From: Chelonoidis abingdonii
Lineage: Eukaryota > Chordata > Testudines > Testudinidae
Direction of reading: 5' to 3'
Assembly: GCF_003597395.2 (NCBI RefSeq)
Contig: NC_133770.1
Location: 199,882,281 to 199,946,280 of the forward strand
DNA: 64,000 nt
Below are positions 22,930 to 34,799 of this stretch, one piece after another. Both the position numbers and the translations under genes were made by a program. The notes beneath the pieces were generated by a model. That model was not told the origin of the DNA, searched no databases, and saw nothing but the letters and a program-made list of their open reading frames with translations. Each line of letters begins with the position of its first letter. Position 1 is the first letter of the stretch.

Positions 22930-23224
22930 CCTTCACCTTCAGCCCTCAACTAAAACCTCTGCAGCACATCATCAAGGATCTATAACCTATCCTGAAGGAC
23001 AATCCTTCATTCTCACAGACCTTGAGAGACAGGCCAGTCCTCTCTTACAGACAGTCCCCCAATCTGAAGCAAATCCTCACCATCAACTACACACCACACA
23101 CCAAAAGAACTAACCCAGGAACTTATCCCTGCTACAAACCTGGTTGCCAACTCTTTCCACATATCTATTCAAGGGACATCATCACATGATCTAACCACAT
23201 CAGCCATACCATTAGGGTCTCGTT

Positions 23225-23460
23225 CTTCTGCACATCTACTAATATGATATAGGCCATCATGTGCCAGCAATGCCCTTCTGCCATGTACATTGGCCAAACT
23301 AGACAGTCTCTACACAAAAGAATAAATGGATACAAATCAGACGTTAAGAATTATAACATTCAAAAATCAGTTGGAGAACACTTCAACCTCCAAGGACACT
23401 CAATAGCAGACTTAAAAGTGGCAATTCTTCAACAATAAAACTTCAAAACCAGACTCCAAT
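23225..23460 (+). pseudogene. GIY-YIG endonuclease remnant of PLE
   Basis: Plus-strand translation gives 'AIMCQQCPSAMYIGQTRQSL', 'KRINGYKSD' and 'SVGEHFNLQGHSIADL'. These are the hallmarks of the Penelope GIY-YIG domain: the Cys pair, 'YIGQT' and the Arg/His-containing helix. This domain nicks target DNA during insertion. A stop follows within 'ILQQ*NFK' and others occur upstream, so the copy is dead. Confidence 0.85.
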
Positions 23461-23771
23461 GAGAAACTGCAGAACTGGAATTAATTTGAAAACTGGACAC
23501 CATCAAATTATGAGGAATAAAGACTGACAGTCGATGGATCACTACAAGAACTAAAAACTAATTTCCCCATGCTAATTTTCCTCCTACTGTTACTCACACA
23601 TTCTTGTCAATAGTTTGAAATGAGCCACCCTGATTACCACTACAAAAGTGATTTTCCCTCCTGCTGATAATAGCCCACTTTAATTGAGTTGTCTTGTTAG
23701 AATTGGTAAGGCAACTCCCATCTTTTCATATACTATGTATATATATCTTCCTACTGTATTTTCCACTCCAT

Positions 23772-23811
23772 GCATCTGATGAAGTGGGTCTTAGTCCACA
23801 AAAGCTTATGC
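23772..23811 (+). ncRNA. Hammerhead-like motif, decayed (PLE tail)
   Basis: TGCAT-CTGATGA is followed by a GTGG...CCAC stem, then ACAAAAGCTTATGC. The CTGATGA box and GCAT/ATGC stem I are present, but the essential G of the GAAA box is A. Self-cleavage is therefore not expected. Confidence 0.55.
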
Positions 23812-23861
23812 CCAAATAAATGTGTAGCTTCTAAGGTGCCACAAGTACTCCTTGTTGTTTT

Positions 23862-26800
23862 TACCTGTAGTCAGTTTCTTTAGTGTATTGAGGTTAATTT
23901 GCATGTTTGCTCAGTAATCTAATTTGATCTGTTTGCTATCCCTTATAATTACTTAAAATCAATCCTTTGTAGTTAACTTTGTTTTTTCTAAATCAGTTTA
24001 TGCAATTCATAACTGGGGTACAAAAAGCTGTGCATATCTTCCACCATATTGAAGGAAGGAGTGATTTTCATGAGCTTATGTTGTACAGTTCTTTGTGCAG
24101 CACAAGACAATACAATTTTGCATTTGCACCAAGAGGAGGTGTGCAATTGTGTGTGGGCAATTCCTGAACTGCGTCTTCCCAGGCAGAGCTGATCTCAGGG
24201 TCTGTGTCTTTCTGCAGCTGTGTGTGTCCCTACCTGTGTGTGTGCTGGAGGAGGCTTGAGGGTCTGGCTCAGCAGGCCCTTAGTAAGGGAACCCAGACTG
24301 GTGGAACCAGTGGGCTCAGTGGTACCATGGTACATCAGGTGGCACCTCGGAGGTGGGGCAATCAGTCACAGAGATCCAATCCTGCTCCCATTGAACCTAG
24401 TGGCAAAGCTTCCATCAAGTTTAATGAGATCATGGTCAAACCATTGTTTACCAAAGTCAATGATCACCATTCATCCACCATTCAAAAATATCCAGCTTAG
24501 GTAACTTTCCCTTACAGGCTAGGCCCTCAATACTGTCCTTAGAAATACATGCCCAGTGTCCAGAAACTACAGTGGGAAAGGCATAGGTGAGTGCAATTAC
24601 AAGACATTAGAAACTCATCTACTTTACATTGCTATAAAAGCCAATCCTTCAAGGCATCTGCAACAAGCACGGAGGTCAATAGGAATTACAGATGGTCAGT
24701 AACTGATAGGATTTGGCCTTGAGACACAAGGAACAATTTTCTTAAGGCAGGTCACATCAAATTCCTCTGGATAGGTCTGATTCACAACTACACTACTCCA
24801 GTTTTATTCTATGAAGTAAAAATAGAGTAAGAGTCTGAATCTGGCCCGACGAGCTGATATCTACTTCTATTGTTGTTTTCCAAGACTATTTATGGAAACC
24901 CTACGATTATAGAAACATTGTTAATAGCTTCTTCCTGAGGTCTGGTCACCTTTCATTCATACTAAAATATTATCAGTATTCAGCAGCACAACGACAGACT
25001 CAGTATGTTCTGCAGTTAACCTTCTGGCCCAGATTTGTTTGTAAAAATAGCTCTGACTAAGTCTAATCAGAAGCATTTGTGAACTAGTGTTAATTATGTT
25101 TGTCACAATTAACTCACCTGATGTGCGCTTCTAAACTGGAAATAAACGAGAAATAGCAAAAGATGGCTGAGAACAATGAAGAGGAAATAAACTATTTTGA
25201 AATGTAATCATTTGTGATAAATTAGTCTAATACAACAGAATAGCATAGGTTCTCATTATCATTGTAATGTTCCTATTTGCCATCTTTTTCATTATTGGCG
25301 TTGTCAGAATTATTTATTAATATCAACTGAATAATGTTAATCTTATGATAATGAACTGGGATTTTAATGATTAACATTAATTTTTATAGTCCCTAGACGT
25401 GTGGTTACATATCTGACATAAGTTACTATATTCTGAAGACTGTGGTTTATTAATATGAAAGAATAAACAGAAATACAACTTACATATTTGTATCTATATA
25501 GTCACATTTATATTAGAGATGGGCATGGACTGCACTTTTAGGGTTTAGATTAGTATCTGATCCAAATGTCCCCAATATCCACAAGGTAGGGGACTCAGTG
25601 TTGTGATTTGGCCTATTATAAAATCTTGAACTAACTTCTCTCTAGCTCAGTAGAAAGCAGATCCTATATTCTGATTCAGGCTTATCACATTTTGTACATC
25701 AGCACAGTTAAAAATCACAAAATGTCAGGAAATGCAAGTGTTAAGTTTTTAACAGGAACATTAACTTGGCCACACTACACATTTGTTGTAGTTTGTATTT
25801 CTTTGCTCTTCCTGCTCTCAGCCTCAATCCCGCAGTGACCTTTGGGTGAACAGACCCCTGTACCACATGGAGCACCATAACTTCAGTGAGGGTCTGCCTG
25901 TGAAGTGCATTGCAGGATCAAGACCTTGCTTTGAAAAATGCCTCACAAAATATTCAGGGTATGCAATGAGACTAAATTAAATTTGCTGTTGGAATCTTGA
26001 ATTTTCTATTTCTTGACTTTTTTTTGTGATTTTGAACTGTGAAACTTTAACTTTACACTAAAATAGGAAGGTGAAATTACATAGATATTAGTTTGCGTGG
26101 TCAGATATACCTGGTTTGTCTTTCCAAGTATAAGCTTTTTGTGGCAGAACTTATCTTATCTTTATGTCCTGTAAAGCTGCCATTAATAAACAAATGATAA
26201 AAAAGGTCATTTCTAATTGTGGTCATCTTTCTTTTCTGTTCTAAGTAAAATGGCTTCTCCCCCTGGATAATATGATGTGGCAGACGAACAACAGGAAGTG
26301 GAATAATTCAAAAATATACATGTCATGGATGGAGCGCTTAGACACCTGCTCATTTTAGTGAATATCAAGTCAAAGTAATTGAACCTCATCCTCCAGAAAA
26401 TTAAATCTATTTATTGTTTCTTGCAAGGCTTTCATCTACAGTCAGTTAAGCATATCTTCCACAATATAAGGCATATTAACACTAGATCACAAACTGTGAC
26501 TATGCAATATATACTATGCATTCATTTACAAAGTGAAATGTCTATAATGCATTTATATTACAAATATTACCTAGATTTCTTCTCAATGAGACTTTTTTAC
26601 TGCAGATGTAATAAATGAACTAGTAAATAAATTTATGGATAACCTACTTAGTTCCAAATTGTAAGATATTTTAGATCAAACACTAAAAGAAGTCCATTGC
26701 AAACACTACTGTCTTCTCAGAGGCAAAAAATGTAGTTTATGAAGGGTAAAATAAGAGTAACTAAATGGCGCAGCTCAAGTGCTTTTACTACTTTAATGAA

Positions 26801-26989
26801 ATGTAAAATAGGTCATGAGCTGGAGTCAAGTCTAGGAGTTAGAGTCTTCTTGGTGTAAAAGGCTTTTAGAATTTGTAAGGAGTTTGTATACCATATATAA
26901 AAATAGGGTGTATCATAAGTCTATATTAAACCTATTAATTTTCCCTTTGTTATAGTCAAACATTAATATTTGTTTAAAAATCTAGAGTC
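23862..26989. other. No recognisable feature (3.1 kb)
   Basis: Mostly AT-rich DNA. 24120-24400 is GC-richer and LTR-like in feel but has no ends I can place. No domain-bearing open frame was found. Confidence 0.5.
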
Positions 26990-28838
26990 ATTCAGATTGG
27001 AAAAACAACATCGCTTGCCTCATAACCTAAGTCGTGCACAATGCAATGCCATCCACAGCCTCAAAAACTGATTATATAAAGGGCTGTAAGGAGGTGTGTT
27101 GTCATACATGTAAACACAGATCTGATAAAAAAGGAGGACCGAAAGAAATATACCATAAATTAAGGAACTTATAGATACCAATGGGATAAAAAGAAATGAA
27201 ATTAATCAGGCAATCTAACTACACGGAAAATAACTACTTAGCAAAGAAGGGTTATTAATTACTAAAAAGATAAAAAAAAAGGATCATGGACGAACATAAT
27301 CTGGCATGGAATTACATGAAGGATCTGGATATAGCCAGGAATCTCATATAGAATATATGAAGATCCGATATACTGTGAAAATATTTATGAGGAAACTAAT
27401 TGACCATTGGTTAATAAGAAAAATCTGGAAAGGATGTAGGGATCTACAAATAAAAGACTGGAATACAAGATGTCAAGAAACACACAGTATACTGAGATGC
27501 AGCAAACTGGCTGCTGACTCATACGACTTTATACTTAACACAAAACTATTTCAGTAAACAGTGACATATATATCTAAGATAGTGAGCTATGGAAACCGAA
27601 TGGAACCAAAATACCGAATATATTTTTATGGCTGACCTGGGAAAAACGATCATCAGCTCTCGTCAATCAAGAATTATATACCTAGATAATGATGATATTA
27701 TCATTGGAAATGGGAAGGAGATCTAGAAATTCAAAGATTACAACATTACATTCACATACCAACATAAGTGGAACAATATACAGGAGGTCACTTTACTAGA
27801 AACAGATGCAAAATAAAGTGGGTAATTAACAACCTTATATTCCGAAAATAGGATATGTTACACTTCATGATAGTTACATACAGAGAATCAAACAGTAATT
27901 GTCTAGAAGACCAACTGTAGGTAACCAGATTTCTGATCTAAATTCAAAAGGAAAACATACAAATATCAAAAGATTCAAAATACCATACAGAAGAGGAATA
28001 GGAAAAGATCCAACAGGCAAGAATGTACAAAGAAGCATACACATCTGACCCAGATAAAAAGAAAGAACAATCAGGAATACATGGCATCAATACAGAACAG
28101 TAAACCATCACATGATCATCAGAGATCCATAAAACCATGGAATGATAAAACTTTCAAGGTGGGTGGAAGGACAAGTAAATTGACCACCAAGAAACTGGAC
28201 TGAAAGTATTTCGACCAAGAAAATGAAAGTACTGCTAATTAGTCCAGAAAATCCATGAACAACATAGATGACCACTATGAAGATATCTAAAAAAGCAGAA
28301 ACACAACGATAAAGATACAGACATTACAGGTTCATTTACTGAACAGTTCAAAATGTAATATAGCATACGTATGAGAAAATGACTCTGTATGTATAGGAAA
28401 ACTGGAGCTCTACGGAAGGTAATGGAAATAGATATTAGGGATGGCAACTCTAACAAGTGTAGGAGAGCTAAATACTGGAACTATAGAAGAATTAAGAGTG
28501 ACATTACTGAAGAAAAAAATAGGAAAGACTTAAAGAGAAACTGGCCTGGTAAGGTTCATAGAATTTGACAAATAAATGGATGAAACCAGTGTGAGTGGCT
28601 TGCCATTAACAGACAAAGTTTACTTAATCTGGTTTTACACAATATAAATGATGACCAGGGATATACTACTGACCTTGAATAAAACTTGTTATCTCTAGCT
28701 TGCTTGCATATATATACCTGCCCCTGGAAATTTCCACTACATGCGTCTGACGAAGTGGGTATTCTCCCATGAAAACTCATGCTCCAAAACATCTGTTAGT
28801 CTATAAGGTGCCACAGGATTCTCTGGTGCTTTTAGTTG
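26990..28838 (+). mobile_element. Penelope-like element, heavily decayed and A-rich
   Basis: Collinear with the PLE at 36600-37268 and 34095-35930. Landmarks are 'aaaaacaacatcgcttgcctcataacctaag' (27000), 'gataaaaaaggagg' (27124), 'aactggctgctgac' and 'aactatttcagt' (27508-27556), 'atggctgacctggga' (27630), a decayed YIDD region (27677-27720) and the PLE tail with hammerhead motif (28743-28782). Between landmarks the sequence has drifted strongly to A and T, and reading frames are lost. The 3' end reads 'ggattctctggtgctttta'. Confidence 0.8.
28743..28782 (+). ncRNA. Hammerhead-like ribozyme motif (PLE tail)
   Basis: Order: GCGT (stem I, wobble pairing with ATGC), CTGACGA, a GTGGG/CCCAT stem II (one wobble pair), GAA, a one-base-pair stem III (A-AC-T), then C and ATGC. 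Despite decay of the element body, every core base is kept. Whether it cleaves is unknown. Confidence 0.55.
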
Positions 28839-29869
28839 GAAGATAAATAAGTATTACTGTTCAGACTGCGAAACTTGGATGCACACACATTGTCCTCACC
28901 TCCCTACTCAATGGGTTCATAATATTTTACTTTCTTTAACTGTAATGTTCCTGAATGGCAATACACACTCAATACATTGCTATGTTCTTGCAACACTAAC
29001 TTCACATGGAGAGTCTATATGCTTTACAAAATGTTTAACTATTTGGAAAAAAAAACAACAAGAATAATTTAAGAACTTTGTCATCACATGCAAATAATTT
29101 AGTGCTCTTCTACTGTTCCTAGGTTGCAAAAGAAATCATTACTTTTTTGGTTAGAAGATCTCCAGCCTTAAACCTTGTTCCATTTACTCTTAAGTTATTA
29201 CATTACAATAAATGCTATACTGGTAAACAAAATTTGTTTTATAGTCTGAAATTTGTGGATAAGTCTTTGCTGAATATACTAGTTAAACTGTGAAGTCACT
29301 GAATAAGCTAATGGTGCATTTCCCACTCAAAAATGAGAAAATAAAAATTAGGAAAATGTATTCTAGGGGGGGAGAGAATTTCTGTGGGGCCAAGATTCCT
29401 GGATTCCACTTCCAGTTCTACCACTGACTCAGACTGTTCTGAGCCTTCTCATGTAGAGAAGGCACAGTGAGACACTTGGCTGTAAGTGCAGAGGCATTTT
29501 TCCCCCATTGATCAGGATTTTTTGTCATTTTGGCACATTGCTTTGTTATGGTTTGCTTCAATTTAATGAGAGCTGCATGCAATTGCCAAAAAGCCATTTT
29601 TCTGTCAAAGTTTAGACAAGTATTAGCTTTTATATTGGATAGGTTTAGCATGGCTATGAACTACAAGGTGAGGGCCTATCTAGCTATAGGCTCTTTTGCA
29701 AGCACATAATGCTTGTTATGGGCCTAATCCTGCATAACGCAGTGCACCTGCTGAGATTTGACTAACTTGAATTTCTTGGGTGCTTAACCCTTCTCAGACA
29801 GTGAAATTCACCCCTAGTTCAATTAGTTCAACTTAAACTGGATTCAGCTTCATGCTTTGCTAATGAAAT
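28839..29869. other. No recognisable feature
   Basis: AT-rich. A degenerate 'gggcctaatcctgcataacgc...' fragment at 29718-29815 may be an old interspersed repeat. Confidence 0.45.
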
Positions 29870-30960
29870 GGAGTAAAGAAACAATGTGGCAACATCTGAG
29901 CAGTGACTTCTCTAAAGGGCAGCACCTGGCTGAGTGAACCATAGAACTTGATCTGAAGACCCCTAGAGCCCTGGATTTTGCAGACACAAACCTAGTTCAA
30001 TGATGGACCTGGTGGAAGGAGGAATTTGAACGGTACACAGACCTGACTTTGCAGAAGGATGATGACAGCATGAAAATAAAACTGTTACTTTACCTTATTA
30101 GGGAACAAGGCAGAGAGACCTGCAGCACTCTGAAACTTGCCAATGCCTTCATCCTCACAACACTCCTACATGCCATAGGGAACTATTGCTTCGAAAAGCA
30201 GAACAAAAGTATAGAGTGACACATGTTTCTAGAGACCAGTCTGAAGGGCAAGGGTAGGCCCATTTGTTACATTCTTGCACATACAGGCTGCTATGTGCAA
30301 TTATGAGGATTTAATTTGAGACAAGGATAGTCTGTGCACTTGGGATCAATCCCAGTGAGAATGTCTGATCCAAGAAGGCAAACTCACATTAGATGGATGC
30401 TGAGACACTAGGTGTGCAGCTGAAGCCTCAAGAGAAAGGATGTAAACCCCAGGATGCACAAAAGTACCTGCAGTAGACAACACCAAAGGAGAATATATGG
30501 CCAGAGTTCAACATCCATAGTGAGATGCATTTATGGTGGGAGACAGCATGAGCAAGTAAAGGAGAAATTACATGCACTAGGACATCATCGCAAGAAATAT
30601 AGCAAGTTTAACCATTTTAGCAGCATGTGCAGGAGCAGAATATGCTCTGCGAAAGATTCAGCCAGACTTCTCAGAAGCGGGATAGCACTTCAGAGAGCAG
30701 CGTTGACATCATGACTCTCTCTTTGTGTCTAACACCATATCAGATTCAGGCTGTTGTAACAGGAAAGCAACAAGGGACACTAACAACTTCCATGCATGGA
30801 ACAATGTTAAGAGGGAAACACCATGTGCAATTTCACCTGACTAGCAGAGTCTCTTCCAGTGTGATTCCTCAGTTACTTCATTAGGTACAAATTGGCAGAG
30901 GTCTGTGTGGTGGATCTGAAGGTTCCAAGCATGCTCATGACCCGTGGAGTTGTCAATATG
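29870..30960 (+). pseudogene. Ty3/gypsy gag and protease remnant
   Basis: Plus-strand pieces are 'FERYTDLTLQKDDDSMKIKLLLYLI' (split by context; about 30024-30101) and 'GRETCSTLKLANA', typical of capsid-region Gag in the gypsy lineage common in reptiles and fish. Then 'GRQHEQVKEK' and 'KYSKFNHFSSMCRSR' (about 30538-30645) are a knuckle-like Cys/His segment with several Cys lost. The protease start 'AVVTGKQQGTLTTSMHGTMLRGKHHVQFHL' continues with the active-site Asp region replaced (TSR where D-S/T-G is expected). Multiple stops. It belongs to the same style of gypsy as the pol fragment at 33200-39415 but lies on the opposite strand. Confidence 0.72.
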
Positions 30961-31078
30961 ATCTGAATTTCTCTTTCCTGTTTTATTTTTAAAAGAAAAA
31001 AACCTAGGAAATTACACACACAAACTATGTTAAAAGAACAGTATTAGGTGTCCAAATCCCCTAGGCAACTTTTAATCT

Positions 31079-31250
31079 CTGTGACAGACCCAGAACAGTG
31101 GGGTTCAGGAGTCTGGTCCTATTGGTATCCAGGAGGGGTGGGCGGGGGAAGCCNGGAACTTGTAGGGGCATCAATAATGTATTGCTGGGGGTTGGAAATG
31201 GCCGTCAGAACTCTTCAGGGGAACTAGATTTTCTGCACCCTTTGGGTGAC
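31079..31250 (+). mobile_element. Gypsy-like LTR fragment
   Basis: TGTGACAGACCCAGAACAGTGGGG followed by 'ttcaggagtctgg' resembles the start of a common turtle gypsy LTR. The rest is lost or diverged. It contains one N at 31154. Position downstream of the gag/protease remnant suggests the same element. Confidence 0.5.
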
Positions 31251-32957
31251 TGCGACTTAAATTTCAATGTTTTATCCTTTTGTAAATATGCTATAGTTTT
31301 CCTTTGGAAAAAACTATTTTATCGATTTGCCCATTTTACTAAATTATGGTGAAATTTGAAAAGTTAGCTAAGATTAGGAGGAACATCAGTTGGGGACAAT
31401 GTCTGCACTTAAAGGGATGGATGTAGGGCAGGATATAACATTAGTTCTTTGGGGCTACACTCAGGTGGTAACATGATCTAGTCAAAGCCTCTGTGATTTC
31501 AAAGTCATTCTTACGTTTATAAAATTAGCCAACACATTATTATGCAGTTTTTAATCTATTTTGTTTTATATTTTGGGTTCAGATATTAGGTTGAAGAACA
31601 CACACAATGTACACTCCATGAACCAGTGTTCCAAGAATCCTCTAAAGAAAAAACACTACAAAGACCTTCATATACCAGTTGGGAGGGAAAGAGGACACAT
31701 AAAAGGGTTAAAAAGAGGTTTGCATTTCTGCCACATGCCCTATTGTGTGAACATATGCATAAGTCTGTTGAAAGTTTTCCGAAGATGGGCAGGCCACCAG
31801 TTGCTGGTCTCCTGCAGTTCCAGTAGACATCTGTTGCCCCAGAGCATTAACCAATCTGTTCAATGGGACATCCTTCCTTTGTTAGATAGTGATGCAGACA
31901 ACAGTACTCCCTTGAAATACAATGGTAATTAAACATACAGAAACTACTGCAGGAGGTATTTATTACATATTCATTATTTTATTTGCATTGTTGCAATATC
32001 TTTGCCTTTTGGGAAGCTAGGACATTTGTTGCTATATTGGTAATCTGAAATTCTGTATGACAAACATTATATATAATAATATTTTTAACAAGCTGTGGTC
32101 TCAATATTTACTGCTTGCTGTTTAGAAGATCTAGGAATAATTTAAGTATCCTCGTGTAAAAAACCAGAGTCTTTCACTGTTGTAGGATTTGTCTTTAAAA
32201 ACTTGGAAGCTCTTTTAAGAACACATTCAATTGCTATTATAATAATTTTGTTATGACAGTCTGTTTCACTTATTGCTTTTTGCACCATGTAAAGTTTGCA
32301 TTAAACCATTATGAATTTCAGCGGTAATTGGACAGCTTTCGTAATATTAAAAGTTTAGATCTGTTTCCACCTGACCTCTTGAACAGTAGAAATGTCTAGT
32401 TCAAAATAAATTAATGCTGGTAGTTAGTGGAAAATAGTTTTGCTACTGAATTTGAAGAACAGTAGAAGGAAAAAGGATGCAATTCTGTAACATAATGGCA
32501 TTGTATTCCTCCACAGTGGTAAATGTAAACCCCTTACTTAACAAGTGTGTTTGATGATAAATGGGCACAGTATTTGATGATGATAGTAATCCTATAATAA
32601 TGGAGCCTGTTTAAATATGAAACCACATTTGGTTTTATAGCTTTGAAGCGGGAGGGTTATGATTTGCAGGCATTTTGGTGTAAAGAATATAAGTACGTAT
32701 GCATTCGTAAATTAAGAACCCCTCCTTTTCTGTCTAATGATTGGATTGTTGTTTATGACACAGAATAGCCAACGGAGATTATCTATTTTATATTTAAATT
32801 TTTTATAAATTCAAAAATTATTGCTTACTAGTTGTATTGAAAGCTTAAGAACAAAGTACAATGATTTAGTTATCAGGTGTATTTCTTTGGCCACTCATTT
32901 GCGTAGGTACTTTTTTATTATTATATCTATATATAAAATACAAATAAAAAGTGTTTC
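31251..32957. other. No recognisable feature
   Basis: AT-rich, with no supported gene or repeat. Confidence 0.5.
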
Positions 32958-32960
32958 AAC

Positions 32961-32993
<33 letters not shown>
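32961..32993. repeat. (TG)n-(TA)n microsatellite entering a gap
   Basis: Ten TG units are followed by about seven TA units that stop at the first N. Simple repeats of this kind often break assembly. Confidence 0.9.
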
Positions 32994-33093
32994 NNNNNNN
33001 NNNNNNNNNNNNNNNNNNNNNNNNNNNNNNNNNNNNNNNNNNNNNNNNNNNNNNNNNNNNNNNNNNNNNNNNNNNNNNNNNNNNNNNNNNNNN
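32994..33093. other. Assembly gap, 100 N
   Basis: Exactly 100 Ns, the conventional size for a gap of unknown length. Confidence 0.98.
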
Positions 33094-33199
33094 CTAAAAG
33101 AAACCCCTCCCCAATTGTCTACCTAACAAACCCCATACCCCTCACTATTGAATTTTCCCTGTTTTTGCATTTTCTTAATAAAGTTTATTTTGCACCCCA

Positions 33200-34084
33200 C
33201 CAGTGCAGTAGTTGTCCCCCAAGATCCCCTATCTGCTGGCAGGGTCAAGTATCAGCTTCTGCTAGTACTTTGCTTCTTGGCTTTTGTGTTCTGGCCACCC
33301 TGATAGAATTGCTTCCTTGACTACCTATAGGCGTGCGTCCTTTTCTGTAGTTTCATGGATTTCCATCAGCTTAACTGTTGAAACAGGGAGTTAGTGCAGC
33401 ATGGTTATGCCTTCAGTGTCCTGATCCCTTCCCCCAACTCATTGATGCTGGTTATATATGCCCTGCGCGAGGTGTTGTCCAGGACAATTACTGATATTAG
33501 ACAATATCTGATCTCTATCAAGTAGTGCTGGGGGAGAGGGGTGCATCAATGTGATTACAACCCTTTGTAGCACAGAGAAGGGGCTTTGCCAGTTTTTGTA
33601 GGGGTTTGTGGTCAGATCTCACTGTTACTGGGTGACCATCGGTGTACTGATGAAATCACTCAACTCCAAATACCACAGCCAGAAGCTGTTTTCTATATGG
33701 GTGTAGCTGTGGTAGAACTGCACTAGCGTAAGAGATCAGCTGCTCTTGAAAAAGAACTATACCCAATCCTTTCTTCAGGGCATTACACTGGACTGCCAGT
33801 AACATTCCTGGCTAGTAGTACTTCAGGACAGGGCATCTGTTATCTGTTTCAGCATGTCAAATGCTTACTGTTTGGGACCTGTCCAGTTCCACTCAACAAC
33901 CTGCCTTTTGAGCTGATGTATGGGTTCTGCTACTGCAGCTAGGTATGGACAGAACTTGGACAGAAAATTTATCATTCCTATGAAGTGCTTTTACCTCTGT
34001 CACATCTACTTGAGCTGATATGTCTCGAACTCTCTTGATCCTCTTGGGATCTGCTTTGAGTCACTCTGCTGTGAGCAGATGTCC
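33200..34084 (-). pseudogene. Gypsy pol, 3' part: end of RT, RNase H and integrase linker
   Basis: Minus-strand translation shows 'GHLLTAE', 'LKADPKRIKRVRDI', then RNase H 'VQCNALKKGLGIVLFQE', 'LISYASAVLP', 'QLLAVVFGVE', 'FHQYTDGHPVTVRSDHKPL', and a linker with 'VKEAILSGWPEHKSQEAKY'. This is the canonical gypsy layout, RT then RNase H then integrase. The missing 5' half of RT lies beyond the PLE insertion, at 38725-39415. Stops and small indels are frequent. Confidence 0.82.
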
Positions 34085-34094
34085 AGTGTAGAAC
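34085..34094. repeat. 10-bp target duplication, left
   Basis: AGTGTAGAAC, matched 9/10 by AGTGTAGGAC at 38715-38724. The gypsy reading resumes across the two copies. Confidence 0.8.
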
Positions 34095-34181
34095 AGTATC
34101 AGAGGGGTAGCCGTGTTAGTCTGGATCTGTAAAAGCAGCAGAGAATTCTGTGGCACCTTATAGACTAACAGACATTTTGGA

Positions 34182-34221
34182 GCATGAGCTTTCGTGGGTG
34201 AATACCCACTTCGTCAGACAC
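34182..34221 (-). ncRNA. Hammerhead-like ribozyme motif (left PLE tail)
   Basis: On the minus strand: GTGT, CTGACGA, then a GTGGGT/ACCCAC stem II, GAA, a one-base-pair stem III (A-GC-T), C (predicted cleavage 3' of it) and ATGC. The core is intact. Stem I here relies on G-U wobbles (GTGT against ATGC). Hammerheads in PLE terminal regions are known from the literature; activity here is not shown. One extra A follows CTGACGA before stem II. Confidence 0.62.
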
Positions 34222-34369
34222 AGGTAGTGGAAATTTCCAGGGGCAGGTATATATATGCCAGCAAGTAAGCTAGAGATAACGAGGTTAGTTCAATCAGGGA
34301 GGATGGGGCCCTGTTCTAGCAGTAGAGGTGTGAAAACCAAGGGAGGAGAAACTGGTTCTGTAATTGGCA

Positions 34370-34570
34370 AGCCATTCACAGGTCTGCTATAGTGTGGCCA
34401 GGGAGGTTGAAGTGCTCTCCTACAGGTTTTTTTATATTGCCATTCCTGATATCTGATTTGTGTCCATTTATCCTTTTCCGTAGTGACTGTCCAGTTTGGC
34501 CGATGTACATAGCAGGGGCATTGCTGGCATATGATGGCGTATATTACATTGGTGGACGTGCAGGTGAATG
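34370..34570 (-). pseudogene. GIY-YIG endonuclease of the left PLE copy
   Basis: Minus strand gives 'NVIYAIICQQCPCYVHRP' in one frame and 'MYIGQTGQSLRKRINGHKSD' and 'PVGEHFNLPGHTIADL' in the next. A single-base slip therefore separates the Cys pair from the YIGQT motif. The domain nicks DNA at the target. Apart from the slip it is well preserved compared with the copy at 23225-23460. Confidence 0.82.
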
Positions 34571-34799
34571 AACCAGTGATGGTATGGCTGATCTGGTTAG
34601 GTCCTGTGATGGTGTCGCTGGTGTAGATATGTGGGCAGAGTTGGCATCGAGGTTTGTTGCATGATTGGTTCCTGAGCTAGAGTTACTATGGTACGGTGTG
34701 CAGTTGCTGGTGAGAATACGTTTCAGGTTGGCAGGTTGTCTGTGGGCAAGGATTGGCCTGCCACCCAAGGCCTGTGAAAGTGTGGGATCATTGTCCAGG

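Larger units (their letters stand above)
22930..23861 (+). mobile_element. Penelope-like element, 5'-truncated 3' part
   Basis: The copy starts in the C-terminal linker ('LQPLLKPLQHIIKDLQPIL' style), passes a Cys-containing 'PGTYPCYKPGCQLFPHIYS' segment, the GIY-YIG endonuclease, an AT-rich 3'UTR and the PLE tail with a hammerhead-like motif (23772-23811), and ends 'ccacaagtactccttg'. It abuts the Gmr1-like protease at 22929. It belongs to a different subfamily from the PLE at 34095-38714, judged from tail sequence. Confidence 0.85.

Noticed and set aside
34095..34221. Start reads like a tRNA-derived SINE head (gtagccgtgttagtctgg)
   Set aside because: Read antisense it is continuous with the Penelope 3' end that follows the GIY-YIG domain and hammerhead, and it lies at both outer ends of the PLE pair, so it is a PLE tail rather than a SINE.
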